Shown in pieces: positions 50,071 through 55,289 of a stretch of DNA of 55,289 bases. The stretch covers positions 1 through 55,289 of the forward strand of contig NZ_JARKNA010000027.1 of the NCBI RefSeq assembly GCF_029360765.1, written 5' to 3'. This DNA is from Terrimonas pollutisoli. GTDB taxonomy: Bacteria > Bacteroidota > Bacteroidia > Chitinophagales > Chitinophagaceae. The first letter of the stretch is position 1, and every line of letters starts with the position of its first letter. Both the position numbers and the translations under genes were made by a program. Below the pieces are notes generated by a model. It was not told where the DNA came from, made no database searches, and saw nothing but the letters and a program-made list of their open reading frames with translations.

Positions 50071-50491
50071 GGTTTTCCTGGATGTTAATATTCTTATAGA
50101 CTTTTTTGACGGAAGCAGGCAACATCATGAACCTGCAAAACATTTAATGGAGCTGATCGAAGATGAAACGATAACAGGTTATTTTTCCCAGTCGGTCGTC
50201 GACACAACGGTGTACCTGGTACAAAAAGGATATACTCCAAAAGAATTACGAAAAACAATAAAAGAACTCCTTGAAATAGTGACATTGGCTCCTTGTTCTA
50301 ACAAAACAATTCAGGCGGCTTGTCAGTTGCCAACAAATGATCTCGAAGATGCGGTGCTTTACCAGATTGCCCTTGAAAATCAACTTGATTATTTTATAAC
50401 CCATGATAAGGCTGCCTATAAGAAATTGAGCAGTCAGGCGCTGCCAGTCGTAACCGCAGGAGAATTCTTCAAAATACTGGCAGAACAATGA
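50060..50491 (+). CDS. PIN-domain toxin
   Basis: The 143-residue PIN-domain protein is a predicted Mg-dependent ribonuclease. Acidic catalytic residues are in place: Asp8 in FLDVNILIDFF, an acidic site in the SVVDTTVYL region, Asp96-Glu99-Asp100 area in TNDLEDAVLYQIALENQLDYF, and Asp at the THDKAAYKK end. The start (ATGAACTATAA) overlaps the antitoxin stop. PIN toxins of the VapC kind cleave tRNA or rRNA; this target is unknown. Confidence 0.88.
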   Translation: MNYKVFLDVNILIDFFDGSRQHHEPAKHLMELIEDETITGYFSQSVVDTTVYLVQKGYTPKELRKTIKELLEIVTLAPCSNKTIQAACQLPTNDLEDAVLYQIALENQLDYFITHDKAAYKKLSSQALPVVTAGEFFKILAEQ

Positions 50492-50495
50492 AGAC

Positions 50496-51137
50496 TTATT
50501 TATCAAGATTAAATCCCGGCAAATCCTTAAAATGTCCGTTGAGTTTTATTTTTTCTTTGAGTTTTTCCATACCGGCTACCGTTGGAATTACCTTAGCCAG
50601 GTAGCGTTTTAAATATTCCTGGCGCTGACGCTCATCCAATAAACAAAGCATCTCATACTCCTGTTCGATAGATAAGCCGACGTGATGAGCAATATCAAAA
50701 CAGCGGATCTGATCGTCTGGCTTTTTAAAATCTTTTTTCACTTTTAACAGCCCATGCAGGTCACGGATACTGGCCATCACTTTACGCATCAGTTCGGGTT
50801 TGCCATGCTCATGTGTAGCCGGATAGTTTACGATGGCTCCGCTATATAGTTTATCAGGAATTTCTTTTATCAATTCCAGAATACGAAATACCTGCATTCC
50901 CTGCGTTTTGATATCCATTTCACCACTTTCGTAGACCTTGGTCATCTCGGTAATTTGAACCAATGTACCGTTTTCCTGCACTTTGTTATCAATTACTGAA
51001 GGAATGCCAAACGGCTTTTTTTGTTCATGACATTCCCTGATCAGTTGTTTATATCTCGGCTCAAAAATATGCAGGTTCAAATCTTCCCCCGGGTATACCA
51101 CGATGCCTAAAGGAAATATGGGAATGAAATTGGTCAT
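50496..51137 (-). CDS. Lon N-terminal (substrate-binding) domain protein
   Basis: This 213-residue protein contains the Lon N-terminal substrate-binding domain alone: FIPIFPLGIVVYPGEDLNLHIFEPRYKQLIRE at the start, FRILELIKE in the middle and GLSIEQEYEMLCLLDERQRQEYLKRYLAKVIPTV at the end. Without an ATPase or protease domain it may act as an adaptor or an unknown binding protein. The length is normal for these stand-alone members. It converges with the PIN toxin with 4 bases between. Confidence 0.85.
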   Translation of the reverse strand: MTNFIPIFPLGIVVYPGEDLNLHIFEPRYKQLIRECHEQKKPFGIPSVIDNKVQENGTLVQITEMTKVYESGEMDIKTQGMQVFRILELIKEIPDKLYSGAIVNYPATHEHGKPELMRKVMASIRDLHGLLKVKKDFKKPDDQIRCFDIAHHVGLSIEQEYEMLCLLDERQRQEYLKRYLAKVIPTVAGMEKLKEKIKLNGHFKDLPGFNLDK

Positions 51138-51210
51138 TTCTTAACTATAAAATGAAACTATGAAGTTCCGTAATAACACTGATTAGAGTGCTACTTATTT
51201 TTTAACAGTT

Positions 51211-51936
51211 TCATGGGCGATAACAAAAAATATTCAACTGTAAATCCATGCCAACATTCAATCTTCTTTCTATAAAGGGAAATGGAGTAGTATAAGCTTC
51301 TTTGATATGATATCGAAATCCCGCCTTATATATAATTTCCAGGATCAGATGAAGATTTTGGTCCCTATTCTCCATGCTGTGATATTCTATGAACAAATTT
51401 TTTACAAATCTCAACTCATCAGCACAGTCGGCAATTACCTTATGCTCGGCTCCTTCTATATCAATCTTTAAAAAATCTATTTCTTCAACCAGGTAGTTTT
51501 TAAGCCGGGTTGTCTTTACATCTATGTAGTTGAATTGCCCCGATCTTTCCTGTAATCTTCCTCCTGCTCCGCCTTCAGCCAGGAAAGACAAGGTCTCGTC
51601 ATCCGCATCCCATACAGCCCGGTTGAGAACCGTCACATCTCCCAGGTTGTAGGACCGGATATTCTTTTCAAGAAATGAAAAAATATAAGGATCCGCTTCA
51701 AATCCAATAATTTTTGCACCGGGGAAAAGTGATTTAAAATATAAAATACTCATGCCGATATTGGAACCGCAGTCGATAATAAAAGGAGTCGTCTTGGGTG
51801 AGATAAATTTATACACTTCCTCTCTGAACAGCTCTTTTCTTCCCAACCGAAACGAAGCATGGTCATGAACATGTAGGGTGTTCCCTCTGAAAGTAGTTGT
51901 ATAAGGCGTGAACCTTTTTCTTTTAAACAATTTCAT
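51211..51936 (-). CDS. FkbM family methyltransferase
   Basis: The 241-residue protein matches the FkbM family of SAM-dependent methyltransferases: FIIDCGSNIGMSILYFKSLFPGAKIIGFEADPYIF (SAM-binding motif, about residues 53-87) and EIDFLKIDIEGAEHKVIADC (about 150-170). In cell-surface glycan loci members methylate sugar hydroxyl groups. Two glycosyltransferase-like genes sit next to it, so a glycan role is plausible. The start is at MKLFKRKRF. Confidence 0.88.
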   Translation of the reverse strand: MKLFKRKRFTPYTTTFRGNTLHVHDHASFRLGRKELFREEVYKFISPKTTPFIIDCGSNIGMSILYFKSLFPGAKIIGFEADPYIFSFLEKNIRSYNLGDVTVLNRAVWDADDETLSFLAEGGAGGRLQERSGQFNYIDVKTTRLKNYLVEEIDFLKIDIEGAEHKVIADCADELRFVKNLFIEYHSMENRDQNLHLILEIIYKAGFRYHIKEAYTTPFPFIERRLNVGMDLQLNIFCYRP

Positions 51937-52054
51937 CCGTAGATATTTATTTCCAGGGCTGATGCGCCTTTTTTAAAGGCGGGTAAAGGTATAAAGTTGG
52001 TATCATATTCAATAAAGATTCATTTCTTTATACATAATTTCAACCAATTGACAA

Positions 52055-52882
52055 ATGACTTATAAAAGTCTTACTGAAAAGCCGGCTTCAGCTTCCTTTC
52101 TATTTTCCATCTGCACTCTTGTCACGAGCAAAGAGGAATACAATATCATGAAACAAAGTTTTGAAGACTGTGGTTTCACTGATCGGTGTGAATACATGAT
52201 TGCTGATAATTCCAGCGGCAATAAATTCGATGCCTACGAGGCTATAAGGCGTTTTATTGCAGAAGCACAGGGAAAATACCTGGTCATTGTTCACCAGGAT
52301 GTAAGGTGTATTGACAAAATAGGTCAGTTGGAAAATTGCCTGGACCAATTATCCGCACAGGATGAAAAATGGGCGGTGGCCGGTAATGCTGGTGGTATTG
52401 GCTATCATCAATTTGCTCATTATATCAACAATGCAGGAAGAATAATAAAAACAACAAAACTCCCGGCCAGGGTAAGTTCCCTGGATGAAAACTTCCTGGT
52501 CATAAAAAAAGAGGCGTCGCTGACAGTTTCTGCTGACATAAAAACTTTTCATCTCTATGGCACAGATATCTGCATCATTGCTGACTTCCTGGGTTACACA
52601 TCATATGTCATCCCATTTATGGTAAAACATTTAAGCCTCGGCAACCTGAAAGATCTTAAAAAACACGTAGGGGAGTTTGTCAATTTATATGGTAAAAAGA
52701 TAAGGAGCCGTTATATGGAAACTACCTGCACCAAATTTTATTTGAGTAACTCCGGTTTTAAAAACAAAGTATACAACTCATCGGTTATTTTCTTCCTGGT
52801 AAAATTTTGGCAAAAGATCAAATTGGGTTATAAAAGATTATCGGCGCCCAATCCACTTAAAAGAACGATAACAAACGAATAA
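52055..52882 (+). CDS. Glycosyltransferase-like protein (family 2 related)
   Basis: The 275-residue product has FLFSICTLVTSKEEYNIMKQSFEDCGFTDRCEYMIADNSSG near the start and IVHQDVRCIDKIGQLENCL around residues 75-93, patterns seen in Glyco_tranf_2_5-like glycosyltransferases, in which HQDV is in the position of the DxD metal motif. The C-terminal part (SLGNLKDLKKHVGEFVNLYGKKIRSRY) resembles the trailing helices of this group. It is divergent from the FkbM gene and beside the GT2 gene, a small glycan-related set. The activity is inferred. Confidence 0.65.
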   Translation: MTYKSLTEKPASASFLFSICTLVTSKEEYNIMKQSFEDCGFTDRCEYMIADNSSGNKFDAYEAIRRFIAEAQGKYLVIVHQDVRCIDKIGQLENCLDQLSAQDEKWAVAGNAGGIGYHQFAHYINNAGRIIKTTKLPARVSSLDENFLVIKKEASLTVSADIKTFHLYGTDICIIADFLGYTSYVIPFMVKHLSLGNLKDLKKHVGEFVNLYGKKIRSRYMETTCTKFYLSNSGFKNKVYNSSVIFFLVKFWQKIKLGYKRLSAPNPLKRTITNE

Positions 52883-52887
52883 TCTTT

Positions 52888-53880
52888 TCAGAATCGTATT
52901 ATTTCTCTTCCTGCTATTGATTGCAACATGCTACTTACAACTTCGTCTACTGACAAGAGTTTTTTGTTAAAAGCTTTTTGATCTAATTCTTTTCTGCAAG
53001 CCTGGACACTGTTATAATTTTTAAAAAAAAGCGCCATAGATTTTATATAAGTCCATTTGAAAGTAACAAGATGTACCAGGGCTTCTAAAAACAATTGTAC
53101 AAACCACAATACTCTTTTCCCTTTTTTTAAATGGATAGCATGCAGGTACATTTTGTTACGGTTATAAATTATTTTAATCCACTTCTTTTTATTTGAGCTA
53201 TTTATAGTAGCCGATGTCCTATGCCTGCAAACAGCATTGTAGTCAAAGTAACATTTAAATCCAAGCCTCCAGGCCCGGAGTGATAATTCAAAATCCTCTA
53301 CATAAAAAGGAGAAAACAGTTCGTTGAATCCTCCAATGTCTAAAAAGATTCTTCTATTAAGGAAAGCATTGGCGCCTGATAAATACATTGAGTAGAGTCC
53401 GTTGGTCATGGCGGCTTCATCCTTCAGTAAATAGTTGCCTGATGTTTTGATCTTAACGCCGTGAAAGAAAGGATACTTTGCACCATCCTGGATTTTTTCA
53501 TTATCCCATCCGATGATTCGCCCCATAACACCAAATACATCAGAACGGGTGGTATACTTAAAAAGATGCCTGAAATAATCAGGCTCCAGTTTGACATCAC
53601 TATTCAATAACAGAACCCAATCATATTTTGCGGAGTAAATGCCTTTGTTAGCGGTGACAGAAAAACCGCTATTGATCTCATTACTTAATATTTTGACAGC
53701 AGGAAAATTATTCCTCACTAACTCAACCGACTCGTCTGTCGAACAATCGTCGGCCAAAATGATTTCCGACGCAATACCGCTTTGATTCAACGCCGCTAAT
53801 ACGGTAGGTAGCACCTGTGGCAAAAGAGACAAGCCATTATAGTTTGGAATTACAACTGATATACCCGTTATTGCCGACAT
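52888..53880 (-). CDS. Family 2 glycosyltransferase
   Basis: From the ATG at 53880 the product is 330 residues and begins ISVVIPNYNGLSLLPQVLPTVLAALNQSG, with EIILADDCSTDESVELV, NKGIYSAKYDWVLLLNSDVKLEPDYF (DxD-type NSD motif near residue 95) and PFYVEDFELSLRAWRLGFKC towards the C-terminus. These are the GT-A fold hallmarks of rhamnosyl- or galactosyltransferase-like GT2 enzymes. The open frame extends 15 codons upstream, but a TATATTTG promoter box lies inside that extension, favouring the shorter start. Confidence 0.88.
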   Translation of the reverse strand: MSAITGISVVIPNYNGLSLLPQVLPTVLAALNQSGIASEIILADDCSTDESVELVRNNFPAVKILSNEINSGFSVTANKGIYSAKYDWVLLLNSDVKLEPDYFRHLFKYTTRSDVFGVMGRIIGWDNEKIQDGAKYPFFHGVKIKTSGNYLLKDEAAMTNGLYSMYLSGANAFLNRRIFLDIGGFNELFSPFYVEDFELSLRAWRLGFKCYFDYNAVCRHRTSATINSSNKKKWIKIIYNRNKMYLHAIHLKKGKRVLWFVQLFLEALVHLVTFKWTYIKSMALFFKNYNSVQACRKELDQKAFNKKLLSVDEVVSSMLQSIAGREIIRF

Positions 53881-53885
53881 GGCCG

Positions 53886-53893
53886 CAAATATA
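53886..53893 (-). promoter_or_regulatory. Bacteroidota -7 promoter box (TATATTTG) for the GT2 gene
   Basis: TATATTTG on the minus strand ends 5 bases before the ATG at 53880, another near-leaderless arrangement. Confidence 0.55.
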
Positions 53894-53941
53894 CTACCTG
53901 CAATCAGCCATTTTAAATTAATCATTAAGCCTGTTGCTGCT

Positions 53942-53949
53942 TAACTTTG
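53942..53949 (+). promoter_or_regulatory. Bacteroidota -7 promoter box (TAACTTTG) for meaB
   Basis: TAACTTTG ends 21 bases before the ATG at 53971. It overlaps an upstream TTG start at 53947, which makes that start unlikely. Confidence 0.55.
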
Positions 53950-53970
53950 AACGAAGTAGTCAGCATCATC

Positions 53971-54867
53971 ATGTGGCAAGAATACCTTACCGAAATCAAG
54001 AATGGCAATCATAAAACACTGGCCCGCTGTATTTCATTAATCGAAAACGAATACCCGGGTTATGAAGAATTGCTTCAATCATTGCCGCCTTCTCCTACCA
54101 AAATCATTGGTATTACTGGCCCGCCCGGCGCCGGAAAGAGCACTTTGGTAGATGCATTGATTGCTTTGCTTGTCGAAAAAGGAAAAGCTGTCGGGGTTCT
54201 ATGCGTTGACCCCTCTTCACCTTTCAATTTGGGAGCCGTACTGGGTGACAGAATCAGGATGAGTGAGTGGTACACTCATCCCAACATATTTATCCGTTCA
54301 CTGGCAACACGCGGCTCAATGGGTGGTCTGCACCCGAAGATCATTGAGCTTACCGACCTGATGAAAGCTTTTCCGTTTGATCATATCATTGTTGAAACAG
54401 TAGGAGTTGGTCAAAGCGAAATAGAAATCGCGGGGCTTGCTGACTCCACCGTTGTTGTTGTCGTTCCTGAAGCTGGTGATGAAGTGCAAACGATGAAGGC
54501 GGGTCTCATGGAAATTGCTGATGTTTTTGTCGTTAATAAAGCTGACCGGCCCGATGCAGATCTGTTTGTAAAAAATTTACGGCAAATGTTGGCGCCGGCT
54601 TTTCGAACACACTATCATGAAGTGCCGGTTATAAAAACAATAGCCTCGCAAAAAAAAGGCGTTGATGAATTATTAGATATCATTTTTCATCAATTAAAAA
54701 AATCACACCTTACGGATCGAAAATTCTGGCTGCTTGCAGAAAAAGCCTTCTTCCTTATCGAACAAAAACGAATGAAGGGAATTGATAAGTCAATGCTGAA
54801 AAAAGAAATCGAAGTTCTTTTTCCAAAAGGCAATTTTAATCTATACCGTTTTATTGCGGATAAATAA
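53971..54867 (+). CDS. meaB: Methylmalonyl-CoA mutase-associated GTPase MeaB
   Basis: MeaB is a G3E GTPase that guards and loads adenosylcobalamin into methylmalonyl-CoA mutase. From the ATG at 53971 the product is 298 residues with the P-loop GPPGAGKST at residues 50-58, DPSSPFNLGAVLGDRIRM, IVETVGVGQSEIEI, and NKADRPDADLF as the guanine-specificity motif. The mutase genes are not in the window. The start at 53971 is preferred over a TTG eight codons upstream that overlaps the promoter box. Confidence 0.93.
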   Translation: MWQEYLTEIKNGNHKTLARCISLIENEYPGYEELLQSLPPSPTKIIGITGPPGAGKSTLVDALIALLVEKGKAVGVLCVDPSSPFNLGAVLGDRIRMSEWYTHPNIFIRSLATRGSMGGLHPKIIELTDLMKAFPFDHIIVETVGVGQSEIEIAGLADSTVVVVVPEAGDEVQTMKAGLMEIADVFVVNKADRPDADLFVKNLRQMLAPAFRTHYHEVPVIKTIASQKKGVDELLDIIFHQLKKSHLTDRKFWLLAEKAFFLIEQKRMKGIDKSMLKKEIEVLFPKGNFNLYRFIADK

Positions 54868-54875
54868 AAAAACGA

Positions 54876-54895
54876 AAGCGGCATTACTGCCGCTT
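54876..54895 (-). terminator. Hairpin terminator for the minus-strand ORF at 54936
   Basis: AAGCGGCA pairs with TGCCGCTT around TTAC. On the minus strand it leads into TTTCGTTTTTTTATTT, so it terminates the gene coming from 55169; it also overlaps the 3' end of the meaB message. Confidence 0.6.
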
Positions 54896-54935
54896 CTGAA
54901 CTAACTGTTATGAGAATCCACCCTGATACTATGAT

Positions 54936-55169
54936 TTATTGTTTATTCGCATAAAAAGAACCCTCTTCTCCGCCATTGTTCTCCCAGCTTCCTGATAATT
55001 TTTTACTGCCTTTGTCAACAAGGGCCGCTACTTCTACCACAGTACCATTCTGGTAATTATAGGTGGCGGAGAAATTATCGCCAGCCAATTGCCAGGTACC
55101 AGACGCGGTAACAGTACCATTGCTATTTACCCGTTCTATGGTACCACCCGATTTAATATTTAAGGGCAT
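54936..55169 (-). CDS. Small beta-rich protein, possibly a 5'-truncated fragment
   Basis: The 77-residue frame from ATG 55169 carries a repeat-like beta pattern (GGTIERVNSNGTVTASGTWQLAGDNFSATYNYQNGTVVEVAALVDKGSKKLSGSWENNGGEEGSFYANKQ in total), as in the C-terminal part of small secreted Bacteroidota proteins. No signal peptide or other start is seen: the frame is open upstream only to a TGA near 55273 without a better start. It may be a degraded or truncated gene, or a small cytoplasmic protein. Confidence 0.45.
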   Translation of the reverse strand: MPLNIKSGGTIERVNSNGTVTASGTWQLAGDNFSATYNYQNGTVVEVAALVDKGSKKLSGSWENNGGEEGSFYANKQ

Positions 55170-55289
55170 CTCTATTAACCCGATTTTTAAAAAATTACTT
55201 TTCCCGGTTATTTTTTTGGATGCGTCTGACTGGTTTTTTTTGATTTTGTGTTCAACTGAATGATCCTTTCATCTCTTTTTTTGTTTTGA

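Noticed and set aside
52055..53880. Capsule or O-antigen locus
   Set aside because: Only two glycosyltransferase-like genes and one FkbM gene are present, on different strands, with no polymerase or flippase, so a full glycan locus is not shown.
1..55289. tRNA, rRNA and CRISPR arrays
   Set aside because: I found no regularly spaced repeats of CRISPR type and no recognisable tRNA or rRNA sequence by eye; a covariance search would be needed to be certain.

Overview
The window is chromosomal DNA of a Bacteroidota bacterium, most likely a member of the Chitinophagaceae. The evidence is a gliding-motility gene (gldC), a secreted protein with a type IX secretion C-terminal domain, a TonB-dependent receptor with a carboxypeptidase-like N-terminal domain, DUF4290 and DUF2911 proteins, the coaX/outer-membrane protein/lptC order, and repeated TAnnTTTG promoter boxes close to start codons. 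The family assignment is inference from protein style. No tRNA, rRNA or CRISPR array was seen.

Layout. 1-3.1 kb: the end of an unknown plus-strand gene meets a truncated sterol desaturase, then cvpA, a yqeY-like gene, gldC and a glycosyltransferase. 3.4-12.8 kb: a T9SS cargo protein and a housekeeping run on the plus strand (DUF4290, murA, gmk, a CorC-like protein, tatC, rpiB, an M28 peptidase, an Arg/Asp-rich secreted protein). 13-24 kb: a deoxyhypusine-synthase-like enzyme, three scattered PepSY-like secreted paralogues, an ArsR/SdpI pair, an acpH-like gene, two DUF2911 paralogues, asnB, a cystathionine gamma-synthase-type enzyme and small genes. 24-29.4 kb: a fatty acid hydroxylase, a GH9/polysaccharide-deacetylase fusion, and an FAH-family plus flavin-reductase pair.

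29.6-31.7 kb: an IS1634-family insertion sequence of 1650 bp lies between two apparently identical 241-bp direct repeats, which look like an exceptionally long target duplication. 32-36.8 kb: a DUF4197 protein, a tandem pair of HTH-domain paralogues, a small hypothetical and an AraC-type regulator.

37.1-43.8 kb: the most system-like region. A TonB-dependent receptor with a possible structured leader is followed by a tight run of DUF6134, a CPBP-like membrane protein lacking its first catalytic glutamate, an extended SDR/epimerase, a classical SDR and a fatty-acid-hydroxylase-like membrane enzyme. I read it as a candidate lipid or isoprenoid uptake and modification cluster; no substrate can be assigned.

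43.9-55.3 kb: lysS, an HSDL2-like SDR, the coaX-OMP-lptC envelope cluster, a DUF6364/PIN toxin-antitoxin pair, a Lon-N domain protein, FkbM and glycosyltransferase genes, meaB, and a small, probably 5'-truncated ORF.

Across the window there are short dispersed palindromic repeats of several families. Two kinds lie inside genes: one right after the AsnB N-terminus, others in the linker of the GH9 fusion.
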